Positions 24,777 through 35,389 of a stretch of DNA of 64,000 nucleotides are shown in pieces. The position numbers and the translations under genes were made by a program. The notes under the pieces were generated by a model. The model saw nothing but the letters and a program-made list of their open reading frames with translations. It did no database searches and had not been told where the DNA came from. Within the stretch, counting starts at the first letter, position 1. Each line of letters starts with the position of its first letter. The DNA lies in assembly GCA_015179125.1 (NCBI GenBank), contig WHVA01000105.1:62001-126000 (forward strand), given 5' to 3'. This stretch comes from Gautieria morchelliformis (taxonomy: Eukaryota > Basidiomycota > Agaricomycetes > Gomphales > Gomphaceae).

Positions 24777-25402
24777 GGAATGAATAGTTTCAGGACCTGT
24801 ATTTTGTGTGCGAAAGGAGGGAGATACTAATATAATTATTTTCGAGCTAGACTCCGCCTTCAAGTTGGGTACGTGAAACAGCTGTAATTTCCAGGTTTAG
24901 CCTTACTGTAAATACAATCAAGTGCGCCCCTGGCTGGTCTTCATGTCGAGTGCTTTTCCCAGACATTTGAAATCACAGACGGAAGTTATATGCAAGGGTA
25001 TTGAATTCCAAGGTTCGACGCTCTTGGAAGCTGTTTCAGGATGCCATAGGGTTGTGTCGCTGCAGTCTGGCATGCATAAATGTAGTGAAGACTTGCAATA
25101 CTCTTGGACCATAGTGTGGAGTAGGGGCAAATCAGTATAGAGTGGCCAATGAGGTCGAGCGTTTTGCTCTGATCGATGTGTTCTGTCATCCACTCTGTTC
25201 CAATATGCGGATGCGGGGATGACAACCCATCAGGTCTGATATGGTGAAGAAACCTTGATGAAACGGTGTTTCGGATGTTTCAGACATGCTGCACTTGTTA
25301 GCGGTAGGCTAAAAGGTCAAACCAGGAAAATCCGCACGAAAAGAAAACCAAGATGGCGAAGGACTAGAGATATTTAAATCGACAACTGAATTAGATATCC
25401 AA
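24777..25402. other. Spacer between transporter copy 2 and hydrolase gene
   Basis: Convergent 3' ends flank this stretch. No gene is recognised; short frames at 24918-25193 look like chance openings. Confidence 0.4.
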
Positions 25403-26702
25403 CTACAGCTGGTCAATCCACGTCCCAACGTCCTTCATAGCGTTCGTCCTCTCGGGTTCATGCCACTTTGCTGTGAAGAAATCGTGAGTAGAATCTGGCA
25501 CCTCGAGATATGTCACAGATTGTGCGCCAATGTCCGCGAGTATCCTGTCTCTCAATGTGCGCATCGGGTCAAGCGTCATCTCGGCACCTCCACAAACAAT
25601 CATCGTTTGCGGAAAACCCGCGAACAGCCCTTGAGTTTTGGTGACTTTGAGTGATGCGGGAGAGATCCACGGGTTCGTGGCGACCTCGTCCGCCGGAAGT
25701 TTTCCGCGCAAGGCGCGGTAGCTGTATCCGCTGCTGAAGATCGCGTGTACAAAGTCGGAGCGTGAGTTTTTCACCATCGATGACTCAGGACCGACGTGCG
25801 TGCATGCCCAGTCGACGGTAGGGGAGTGCATCAGGAGTGCACCCGCACCGGGGAGATTGGGTAGTTTATTGACGAGGAGGTAACGTACGAGTGCGCATGC
25901 CAGATTGCCACCAGAGGAGTCTCCACTGACAATGATGTTTTCAGGTTTGAACCCGATATCTTCCACGAGATAACGATATCCTGCGACTGCATCAATGAGT
26001 GCTGCAGGGAATGCGTTCTCAGAACCGAACGGCGGGGCAACACAGAGTCGGTATTCCAATGCAAATATTCGAGAAATGCTCGTATACTGGAGAAGACCAT
26101 CGAAGCAGACCTTCACTGGCCCTGTGGACGGATGAGCTGATCCCATCTGTGATGGGACGGAGCTTTTTCTCGGCGAGAACGAATAGCTGGGCAACTAACT
26201 CACCACAAAGCCTCCACCTAAAGAAACCAATCAGGTCACAAGCATGAATGAACCTACATGTAGAGTATTTACCATGGAAATGATAAAAGACCTTTTCTCC
26301 ATCATCCGCTTTCTGTCCCACTTTTCCATCAGATTTTTTGGTACCAAACCAGAAACCAGCTGTCCGGACAGCTTCGACACCATTCTGAGCCGCCTTTTCG
26401 CGAACCTCGCCCACGACAAGAGTCGGAGTGGCATCGACCCACACAAACCCAGTTTTCTCTGCATCTTCAGCAGCCTTGGCGATGGGCGTATTTGGAAGGA
26501 GAGTCGTGTCAAACATAACGTCAAGGAAGACACGATAGACTGAGACGAGGATGGACCTCCCAAGGCTCCATTTTGGACGGGGACGCAAGGATGGAAAGGC
26601 GTTACGAAGCGTCCAGAAAGGAAGGCGCACAAAAATTAAGACGATGACCGTGCCCGTCAGGTAGAATGTCTTGAAAGGCTGGTGCCTGAACGTGAAAGGC
26701 AT
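25403..26702 (-). CDS. Alpha/beta-hydrolase, hormone-sensitive-lipase-type esterase
   Basis: Start ATG at 26702 (MPFTFRHQPFKTFYLTG), with a hydrophobic N-terminal segment suggesting membrane attachment. Two introns near 26275-26220 and 26205-26145 join YHFHG to GGFV and then MGSAHPSTGP, restoring the oxyanion-hole motif HGGG. The nucleophile elbow reads VSGDSSGGN (serine inside GDSSG), the acid is in DPMRTLRDR, and the histidine is in PDSTHDF. The stop lies at 25403-25405. These features place it in the HSL/arylacetamide-deacetylase group of carboxylesterases, which hydrolyse small acyl esters or lactone-like compounds. It sits on the opposite strand between transporter copies 2 and 3. A shared catabolic role is possible but unproven. 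Confidence 0.85.
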
Positions 26703-27288
26703 TGAATGTAGTTCAGAAGCTCGAACGTCGCTACTTTAAATGTGGCTTACTGCTAGAGTGTCATGCACCACCGTGAGTGCAGTGCTTGGTCACGGAACTC
26801 TATTATGACCCTTGTTCTTCCGGGCTCGGTGAGTCGCCCGTCGACCTGGTGATGAGTTCTGAGTCGTGGCGCACCAATGTCTGAAGAGTAATCTAGGCAA
26901 TGGAAAATCGAATGCATTACACTGCAGAAAGACAGAATAACCCACCAGTCCATCGTACTCGGCATGGTGCGGGTGCCAAAGTAAGCTCACGAGTGTATCG
27001 GGCTCGGTGGGGAGTGCATACTTAGTCGATTGTTACGACTCGGCTAGCGGCCACGCGGCCGACCTCGGACACGATAAAACAGTACTTCTGGCACTAGAGA
27101 CGCCAGAGAGCGCCGGAATCACGTCCGCTGCATCCATGACTAGTCCCGCGCGTCGTAACAATCGACTGGTCACTGCTCAGTGAGTCTCTCGTGGTGCGCC
27201 AACCGGCCGGTACCCATCAGCGCCTTATCTGTGACGGGGTACGTGACAAGATTGCCTTGCCCTTGCATACTTTCTCCTACTGACGTGA
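26703..27288. other. Divergent spacer between hydrolase and transporter copy 3
   Basis: Holds both promoters and the inverted-repeat element at 27024-27167. No coding feature is recognised. Confidence 0.45.
27024..27167. repeat. MITE-like pair of perfect 16-bp inverted repeats
   Basis: agtcgattgttacgac at 27024-27039 is exactly the reverse complement of gtcgtaacaatcgact at 27152-27167, with 112 bp between. Size and structure resemble a miniature inverted-repeat element. No clear target-site duplication is visible next to the repeats, so it could instead be a regulatory or structural inverted repeat upstream of transporter copy 3. Confidence 0.5.
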
Positions 27289-29880
27289 ATGTTCGTTGCG
27301 GGTGATAGACTTGGCGAGAGATCAATACCTGAGACTCTCGCCAACGGAGAAGAGCGAACACCGCGTACGTTGTCTTTTTCTATCACCTTCTCCCAGCCGA
27401 CATTGAGGAGGGCAGTCATCAAGAACAATACTCTCAGCGAGGACTTATCAGAATTTGGAGGGGTTGAGGGTCGTAAGGAACTTGAGAAGCGACTGTATGT
27501 TCGGACCATGGAATAACTATAAAATATGTCCGCAAACCTCCTAACATCCGTCCCTGATATTTTACATCAGTTTATGGAAGATCGACATCAGGATGAGTAT
27601 ATTGGTACTAATATATGTACTCAACTACGTGAGAAATCATCCATGGCATGTCTCTGACATGTTAGTAATTGCTTCGTGCTTTAGGTAGATCGGAATAACG
27701 CGGCGTGAGTCTATCTTTTCGGTCCCAAGTGTCACAGACGCTGTCTCTTCCTTACTTCATGATTGGTGTGCCAAGTGCCGCCCGCCTACGTGGCTTCGAG
27801 AAAGATCTGCATCTGAAAGGACAGGAGTTTGCTACCCTGCTATCCATCCTATATGTCGGGTAGGTTCTGTCTGTTGATCGGTCCATATTTTATTCAACCT
27901 ACTTTAGGTATACCATCATGCAAATTCCATCGTGAGTTTGTTTGTTTGTGTCACTTTTTCTTCGCTAGGACGAGACTGTAATGCCTTTAGAAACATGCTG
28001 CTCAATTGGTTAGGGAAACCGAGTCTTTATCTCCCAGTTTGCATGATGGCTTGGGGGACGATATCCATATTAACAGGTTATGTTCACTTGTAAAATTCTG
28101 CGACCATATTTTTAATGTCGACATCGTCAGGCGTCACAACGAAGTAAGGGCAGGGCGAGAGTGCTTTCTCCAAGTTGTCTTACAAAATTGAAATTGTATA
28201 GCTTTGTGGAAGCCCTCTTGACTCGATTCTTTTTGGGATTGTGCGCCTCTTACTTGAATTCGCTTTCCTTATGCTCACTCCGTTCAGTATGGAAGCCTCA
28301 TTCTTCCCTGGTAAGTTCCGTATTCAAGGTTCCGTATACTACTGATGTTTGTAATGTATTTCAGGCGCTTTGTTTTTGTTATCCAAATGGTATACAAGGT
28401 TTGAAGTCATATGTTACCTCGTTCAGACCATGTTAATGATGCATTTGACGGGCAGAAAAGAGCTTGGCCTTCGGACTGCTATTCTCTATTGTGGTAATCT
28501 CATGGCGAACGCGTTCGGGGGGTTGCTGGCTGCCGGGATTTTGAATGGAATGGATGGTATACTTGGTCAGGCGGCCTGGCGGTGAGTTCACGCGAAGGCA
28601 AGCTCATGTTTATTGACTGATGTATAATTATAGTTGGCTCTTCTTCGTATGTATCTTGTTTTTACTTCATGACATCGCCCAACTATTCTCACACCATCGT
28701 ATTCTGTACATTTACGATGAAAGGTCGAAGGCTCCCTAACAGTAAGACGCATATCGCCCCCCTCCCCCTTTCACCTTTTACCCTGACGGATGACGCAGAT
28801 ATCTGTGGCCATATGCGCGATATTTATTTTACCCGACTTCCCATCTAATACACGTTCGCTGACGCCGTTGGAACGTAAACTCGCGCAATTGAGAATGGCG
28901 GAAGACATGGGCGAAGATGAAGAGGACAGCAATGATGATCATAATCAATGGACTGATTTCACGCTAGCAGTTACTGATTGGAAAGTATGGTGGCTTGCGT
29001 TTGCCGTGCTTTCCCAGACTGTCAGCTTGTCCTTCAACGCCTATTTCCCAAGTGAGAATCTTTTGTAACATGGTTCATACTTAATATCTAACCCCCTCCT
29101 TTAACGTTTTGTAGCGTTAGCCGCCACGCTAGGATTCAAATCGATAACTGCGACATTGTTGCTGACAACTCCTCCGTGGATCTTCGCCACTCTCCTGGCA
29201 TTCTTGAATGCTCGCCATGCCGATGTCACTGGAGAAAGATTCTGGCACATTTCCATTCCCACCCTATTTGGTATCCTCGGCTATGTCATCTCGCTTTGCA
29301 CGATGAACACTGTCGCTCGTTACATTGCACTGTGCGTCGCCTGTTTGGAGTGGACTGGGTTGTGAGCACGTCGTTTTAACCTTCGTTTGTCAAGATTCCT
29401 CGAGGCGCAGTCATATGCTGGGGTTGTTGTTTTATATGCCTGGCTTAGCAACTCATTGCCTCGCCCGCCCGGCAAGCGAGCAGTTGGTCGGTCATTTAGC
29501 AACATCCCATCATCATGATTCGATGTCTGAACGATGAATAGCTTTGGCATTGATTAACGCGTGGAGTCAGCTGGGTAATGTAGCTGGATCGTAAGCACCT
29601 AAAGATTGATTTCCAACGCCAGCATTGACCGCGAGTACTTATATAGCTACGTCTGGGATATTTCTTGGGGACCAACGTACAGGAAGTCGTATGGTATCTG
29701 TGTTGTCGTACGTGGATTACCCTTTAGCTTCTGTATGATCCAACTTCTTGCTTGCAGACGGCAGGATTCACAATTATCATGTGCTACATCTTCCGCCAAC
29801 ATCTAGTCCATCTGAATAAGAGAATAGAGCGAAAAGAAAGAGCAGTCGGACGGAAGATAACTTTCAGATACCTTCACTAA
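27289..29880 (+). CDS. MFS transporter, anion:cation symporter family, copy 3
   Basis: Third tandem copy with the same exon pattern. The codon that aligns with the ATG of copies 1 and 2 is ATC here (27382-27384), but the frame is open back to an ATG at 27289. That start gives a 31-residue extension beginning MFVAGDRLGERSIPETLANG. From SEFGGVEGRKELEKRL onward the protein matches copy 2: KELGLRTAILYCGNLMANAF, RSLTPLERKLAQLRMAEDMG, TDWKVWWLAFAVLSQTV, DVTGERFWHISIP and SYVWDISWGPTYRKS, ending ITFRYLH at 29878-29880. Its intron after FFPG has a normal GT donor (28311), where the other copies have GC. A Dal5/TNA1-type proton symporter is likely; the substrate is unknown. The rest of the gene appears intact. 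Confidence 0.83.
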
Positions 29881-29970
29881 GGATTCCATCATATCTATGA
29901 CCTTGCATGTCATTTACCAAGAACACATAGTTCACGTCCTTAACAAAGAAATACCTTGAATCTCTTGAAT

Positions 29971-31029
29971 TCAGCCGAAAAGAGTATGATCATTTGATGA
30001 TCCGAATAGACCCTGTCGCCAGCTTTCCGGTTCCTTCCATTCTAATGCAAAACGATTGAGTGAACATGGTGACGAGAATAATAGACTAAGTAGTGACCTT
30101 TAATCTGTCCATCTGTCGACAGAATTTTAGCAATGACACCGGCAACAAGCGCCGCATCATCACGGTTATCTCCTTCCATCCCCATCCATACCAAAAAGCC
30201 AGTGTTAATCGACCAGTTTTCAGGTATCGACAACAAAACACGACGTGTAAGCCCTCCGCCGGGTAGAGATGGTCCCTTGACTGACTTCTGACTAGAGTTA
30301 TATTGCGGCAAAGAAGGGAGGAGCGCCAGAGGAGATCCTGGAATTTGGTGAAATGCGGGGGAAGAAAGATGGAATATCGGTGTGCTTAATGTGAAGTTTA
30401 ACACTGCCCGGGCGCCCATGCTGCTACAAGACTTACTGCATCTGCGAGTCTGCGCGGTTAGTCGGATTCACACCCGACACGAAAAGTACGGATCTGAAAT
30501 CCACATGTTTTGCGAAATCTATAAGTGACGAGATGAAATTGTCTTTTTGTTCCTGCAAAATGTAAGATATGCATGCAGGGCATGTGTCCAATGTCATTTT
30601 ACCTTGAGTACGGGTGACCTTTGTTGCATAACGACAAATTCGACCTCATCCCTTCCGAATAGTTCCAGTGGGGTAGTCACGCCAACCTGCCCGCCCTCTT
30701 GACCGCCGACGACGGGTACATGATACCTGGCGTCACACGTCCCAAGCCGGGAAAGAGAAAGAGACGCAATAAGAATATCCGCAGCTAATTGAGATACGTT
30801 GGCTGCCGAAACAATAGGCTAACATTCTCTTGCGGTTAGTGCTTAAGAATGCACGTTCCAAGTCAAGAGGTTATGCACTGACTACAACAAGTGTCTTGGT
30901 GGACAACGTGGACGCGCTGAAGTTTGGGTCATCTGGCGCAAAAAATGGCCTGTTTTGTATTTCACTTGATCCACTAGTGGTAGTATTTTGGAGACGAAAC
31001 TCATGTATCCATGAACGAGGAAGCATCAT
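29971..31029 (-). CDS. PSMG2: Proteasome assembly chaperone 2 (PSMG2/PAC2/Add66)
   Basis: Exons join into PFFAPDDPNFSASTL, then VVVPIVSAANVSQLAADILI, the PAC2 N-terminal signature. Downstream are VPVVGGQEGGQVGVTTPLEL, QQRSPVLK joined to EQKDNFISSLIDFAKHVDFR, and TPIFHLSSPAFH. A loop GPSLPGGGLTRRVLL leads to MEGDNRDDAALVAGVIAKIL. The final exon reads EWKEPESWRQGLFG, stop at 29971-29973. PAC2 pairs with PAC1 to scaffold the alpha-ring of the 20S proteasome and prevent off-pathway dimers. The ATG at 31029 is the first usable start, although the family often starts nearer to the PFFAP segment, so the N-terminus may be shorter or have another exon. The gene is head-to-head with the acyltransferase at 31132. 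Confidence 0.82.
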
Positions 31030-31131
31030 CACCTAGAAATACGTAATGAGTGTGACGGGGTCACACCTGTATAATGACAGTCCGGACCACGTTGGTTCCA
31101 CGCCACCGCTTCGCTACACCAATGCCAGCCA

Positions 31132-33288
31132 ATGCCTACTGATCAAAGACTTCAGCGCACTCCTCTTTCCTACATCTTGATCCGGTACGCCTTGGTCTAT
31201 ATTTGCTATAACAGCTGCAGTATTTGAAAGTGTCATAGTTGGCTCTTCAAATTTGTCTTGAAAGTATTCTATGGGACTATCGTGATTGAGAATGAGCAGT
31301 ATATACCCCAAAGGGGCGAGCCATGGTCAGCAGTATCCTAATTTTTGAGGACGTTGACTTGAGTGCCGGACAGCATATTCTGCGCCAACCATACCAATTC
31401 ACTCACTGACGCACTGTTAGTTTCCTTGCCTATTTTCCCTCCATAAAAAATGACACTATACCAGGCTTCTGATGACCGCATCCAAGGTCAGCGAAGCGGC
31501 GGATAACTGTCTGCCTTCCGCTAAGCTTGGGCTTAGAATTATCTACGAATGACTGCTAAAGCCACGCAATTTGGGAAGCGAACCTTTAGCAGCTGGCTTA
31601 TCGAATCGTCCGGTGCTTTGCCACTAAAGCGGCGTATGGATTATGAAGATCCCGGAGAAATCGACAACTCGGATGTGATGAATAAGCTTTACGAGGTACA
31701 GGTTCGCGTTGCAGAATGTAGTGCTCACGCGTGAGCTGGCATCTCGCCTAGGCTTTGGAGCACGGCGACGCTGTGTGTCTGTTTCCCGAAGGCATGAGTC
31801 GTTACCAGCCGGCACTTTCCCCCCTAAAGACTGGCGTTGCTCGTATCATCTCAGAAGTCCTCACTCGACGTCGTAACGATCCTAATTTTGAAGTTACTCT
31901 ACTGACTTGCTCTATAACATACATGTGCGTCCATCAATCTCGTCACAATTTTTAAATGCTTCATTTTGTGATTAATTGAAGGCACCGACAACATTTTCGT
32001 TCTGATGTTCTGGTGACTTTCAACCCCCCAATCAAATTTAGACCACAGGTGACGCTCTACTGCCTGATTACTTTTGAATTCATAGTATTGAGTAATAGGA
32101 TTATCTTTTCAGGAATGTCCAAGTTTACTCGCACCGCAAGCTAATTTTCGCAGTATCAGAGCCTTGACCTCGTTTATGGCAGATCAGATCAGTGCAGGAA
32201 CCTTAGACGCCCCCTCTTGGGACGTTATCAGTACCGCTAAGGTTGCTGCGGGTATTTATGCCCCACTCGGAACCAACATGTCCTTGGGTGATCATGTTAG
32301 GGTTGTGAAGGCTTTTGTAGAGGGCTTCAAGAAAACCGGGAAGGGTTGGAATCAAGAGGGCCGGGGAACCCATAGATGGGTTGAACTCGATGCAGATGTC
32401 TCGCCTCTGGATAAGGACGCTAACCGTGAAGACGCTGTTGTATCTGCCGAGGAAGACGAAAAGCAGGAGGATGCCAGGCGACATGACTTAGCTGTGGACG
32501 CTCTTGCTCAAGATTTGAAGGTAATTGATTGGCGATTAAATACTGAAGGACGGGTTTGATGGTTGCGTCTAGGACTATCATCACGTCCTCCTACTATTGA
32601 GCATAAAGGATGATCGCATACGTGTTGGTCCTTTGGCACGTCGCGTCCTCATGGCACGCATTGTTGTCAGAACGCTTTGGCTGGCAGTACTCTCTGTCTT
32701 ATCTTTACCCGGTCTTTTTTTGTGGGCACCAGTTTTCGTAGCCACGAAATGGTCTGCTACAAGATTCAAACAGACTGGGCCGCAGGAGGACGTTTGGGAT
32801 GAAATTGCACAACAGAAGCTCCTCGTTGGGCTTCTGTCTGGAACGTGCGTATGGATGACTTGTGTCCTCGCCACTCTACCCTTTGCAGCTGTATCATTTT
32901 TCTTTGTGCCAAGTCTGATGTGGATGTCGCTCCGATTTATGGAAGACGCTATTTCCGCATTTCGCGCCTTAACAGCGCTCATAAATCTCTTGTGGATCGG
33001 GAGACGGACACTTCTCCAGCTTTCCGAAAGGCGCCAAGAACTGCATCGTAGAATTATGACCATTGCTGTGGATAGACTGGGACTACCACATGATCCCGAG
33101 AAACATTTCAGGCAGAGCGGTGGCCGTGAGAAAGGTAGAGTAAGAGGTAACTGGGAGAGTAATACGGGATATTTCTCAATTAGAAGACGGCGAAAGCGGG
33201 ATGTAAGTTGTCCAAATCAACTGGGGACGTGTATCTGACGGTTTATCAGTGGAACGAAATTCTCCGAATCTGGCCCCACGATGAATAA
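31132..33288 (+). CDS. Glycerol-3-phosphate/DHAP O-acyltransferase (GPT2/SCT1-type)
   Basis: Starts MPTDQRLQRTPLSYILIRWL at the ATG 31132 (first intron after ATC CG). Small 5' exons then give TIVIENEQYIPQRGEPW and CIFCANHTNSLTDALLLMTA, which carries acyltransferase motif I (NHxxSxTD). Then come RTFSSWLIESSGALPLKR, AVCLFPEGMSRYQP (motif III, with Met where Thr is usual) and ISEVLTRRRNDPNFEVTLL. The C-terminal half has two or three membrane segments (VVRTLWLAVLSVLSLPGLFL, FAAVSFFFVPSLMW) and ends WNEILRIWPHDE. The family makes lysophosphatidic acid in the endoplasmic reticulum, the first step of glycerolipid synthesis. Length, about 590 residues, is somewhat shorter than the yeast enzymes. Junction phases agree throughout. 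Confidence 0.88.
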
Positions 33289-33392
33289 GTATCAATGAGA
33301 AGAGTACAGCATGCTAGGCCATATGAAGCAAGAAATGAAGTGGAATTGAAGTGGGGCACCTGCTTGTATATCGTGATGACTCTCAACGTAAA

Positions 33393-34511
33393 TTAGCCAG
33401 GAATAGGTTGATAACCCCTTCTACCAGCTGCCCATCTTTTGCCTGATTTTGCAGCGAATGCGGTATACAGGAGACCGGCAATAATGAACACATCAAGAGA
33501 CCATGATATCGTGCTCAGGTAGAATGAGGTACCTGATAGCATGAGACGAACGAAGGTTATATGAATGAGAACAGAAACTTACTAAGCTTGGCTTCTCCGA
33601 ATAGTGGATAGGCTGAACGGCTGTGCAGGCAGACAATGATAGCCATAGTGATGATTTGGAGGGCTCCTGGAACATGATTGTAATGGAAGCCTCCATGGAG
33701 GTAATAGGTTATTACAAACCATGCAATCCAGTCAAGGCAGCTACTCCCTGCCATGCTGTTCGCCGTCGAGAACGCGTACTGAACCCAGTACTGACAACCA
33801 ACAAGGAAACTAACGCTGCGGCTGCGAATACCAAACTTAACTGAGACGCGTATCCAGCCGTGTCCCTGAAACAAGGTTAGGACCAAGAACAGAAGAGCAT
33901 CTAGATCAACAATATACACACCAAAGGATGCAGTAATTGTCCACTTCTCTTTGGCAATCACGGTACTTCTTTGAAGGGAATGGACGGCAGTTATATTCCG
34001 TATAATATTGATCAGTGGAATCGCCATCGTAGACAATAGTACGGTCACAACGCTGGAAGGAAGTATAAATATCGATCAAAATGCTTGCGCTACGCTCGCA
34101 ACGCTAAGACACAATTGCGTACCTGGTACAAGCCCCACCTTACGCTCTCAGCGCCGGGCAAACCCTTGGGGGATTGGGCAAAGACCCTGCAAGTTACAAT
34201 TCAGACCGGGCACAGTATAACCGTGCGAAGGAAAGGGTTGGCACCATTCTGGAACTTCAAAGGAAACAAAGGACTGTAAAGTAATTAGACGATGTGTTCT
34301 TTCGTGGTTATGACAGGATGGCCTATCACCAAGGAGAAACTGATCGATACAAACAGAAAACTGATGAGATACGGTGTCTGAAAGCTGCGGTTAGGACCTA
34401 TTCTGTTGATAAGCTGGCAGAAGAGCTAAGTAAGTACTTGCCTTGCGCATAGATGTATATCGTGAGCAAGGCGACAAGCTTAGTCAAATGACGTACACGC
34501 ATATGGTACAT
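33393..34511 (-). CDS. Multi-pass membrane protein, unassigned
   Basis: Several exons with hydrophobic segments: HLTKLVALLTIYIYA near the 5' end, PYLISFLFVSISFSL, then VVTVLLSTMAIPLINIIRN, WTITASFGVYIVDLDALLFL, SCLDWIAWFVITYYLHGGF and IITMAIIVCLH. A final exon reads FYLSTISWSLDVFIIAGLLY with a short basic C-terminal tail ending GYQPIPG (stop 33393-33395). About six or seven transmembrane helices are expected. I do not recognise the family. The start at 34511 is the best upstream ATG in an open frame but is uncertain, and two introns in the 34050-34450 part cannot be fixed by eye. The gene is convergent with the acyltransferase and its 5' end is about 40 bp from the tRNA gene. Confidence 0.5.
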
Positions 34512-34552
34512 ATTATTGAGGCCTTATAAGATTTAATCCTAGAATTTTCAAT

Positions 34553-34636
34553 TCTCAGGTAGTATAGAGGTTAGTATTCGCGCCTGTCAACAGACTACGG
34601 ACGCGCGAGACCGGGGTTCGATTCCCCGCCTGAGAG
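34553..34636 (+). tRNA. tRNA-Asp(GTC): tRNA-Asp (GTC) with 12-nt intron
   Basis: The acceptor stem TCTCAGG (34553-34559) pairs perfectly with CCTGAGA (34629-34635), and G34636 is the discriminator expected for tRNA-Asp. The D-arm has GTATAGAGGTTAGTAT, the anticodon GTC is at 34586-34588, and the T-arm is CCGGGGTTCGATTCCCCG with the B-box GGTTCGATT. A 12-nt insert at 34590-34601 directly follows position 37, the canonical site of nuclear pre-tRNA introns; removing it restores the CGCGC/GCGCG anticodon stem. The insert contains GAC, able to pair with the anticodon as in typical pre-tRNA introns. A T-run (tattttt) just downstream is a likely Pol III terminator. Confidence 0.93.
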
Positions 34637-34822
34637 TGTATTTTTCATGTTGCATTTTGTTCCTTCATATTACGCACTGCTGTCTACATCATTCATTCAG
34701 CCTATTCTACATTCAATATACTTATAGTCTATAGTACTTCTGTTAGTTTATTTTGCTAGCCTCAGATTTCAGCTAGCCATAGGGTCCTTTGAGACAGCAA
34801 CAAAAAGAGGGTCACATCGTCC

Positions 34823-34830
34823 TATATAAG
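34823..34830 (+). promoter_or_regulatory. TATA box of the metallothionein-like gene
   Basis: tatataag lies about 95 bp upstream of the ATG at 34920, a usual spacing for a fungal core promoter. No copper-response element could be asserted by eye. Confidence 0.5.
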
Positions 34831-34919
34831 TACTTGTATTTCAACTTTCTTCCGTGTGTCTCATAAACAGGAGGTCCGCTGTAAACGAAACCTCTACATC
34901 CGCGTCCCAAAGCCCAAAC

Positions 34920-35289
34920 ATGCCTGTTTGTGTCGTCTGTCACCCTTTACTTTATGCAGAGCTCATATCATTACAGGCATGCGGTTGCCCCGACGTTACC
35001 CTCCCGAGTGGCGAGATACGCGCCTGTACCTGCCAGCCATGTTCAGGAGGGAACCTCAGCGAATGTTCTTGCAATAAGGAGACGGGATGTGCGTGTAGCC
35101 AGAGGTGAATTCTCAACTGTCCTCATAGGACTTTGCCTACACTGGCTCACCCCCCTTCTTAGCCAATCTACGTGTGTATGCGGGGCATCCTGCACTTGTG
35201 CCAGTTGCCCCTGTAAAGCAGAAAAACCGCATGCCCAGCTGGAGCCGCTCCAGCCCGGTGCGTCCTGCTGTGGACAGAAGGCTGCCTAA
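34920..35289 (+). CDS. Metallothionein-like Cys-rich metal-binding protein
   Basis: Three exons are inferred. Exon 1 is MPVC. Exon 2 (from 34977) reads ACGCPDVTLPSGEIRACTC, then QPCSGGNLSECSCNKET and GCACSQ. Exon 3 (after a GTGAAT...TTAG intron) reads STCVCGASCTCASCPCKAEK and ends SCCGQKAA. The spliced protein of about 90 residues has 18 cysteines, mostly in C-x-C pairs in two clusters split by a Pro/Leu/Glu linker. This is the pattern of metallothioneins, which chelate Cu(I), Zn or Cd in the cytosol. The first intron (about 45 nt) is a multiple of three and free of stops, so an unspliced form would also be translatable (extra segment VVCHPLLYAELISLQ). Overall composition differs strongly from the neighbours. 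The metal is not predictable from sequence. Confidence 0.8.
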
Positions 35290-35389
35290 ATGTATCATCT
35301 TCGATACGAATTTTGCAGCACGACAGAAGAGGTCTTGTACTTGTATGTTAGCAGTAACAGCAGATTCATATAACAACTGGCTATTGTAG

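Noticed and set aside
18193-29880. One or more transporter copies as pseudogenes, because exons look broken in any single reading frame.
   Set aside because: With 18 short exons and GC-AG donors all three copies read through from start to stop; the apparent breaks are introns.
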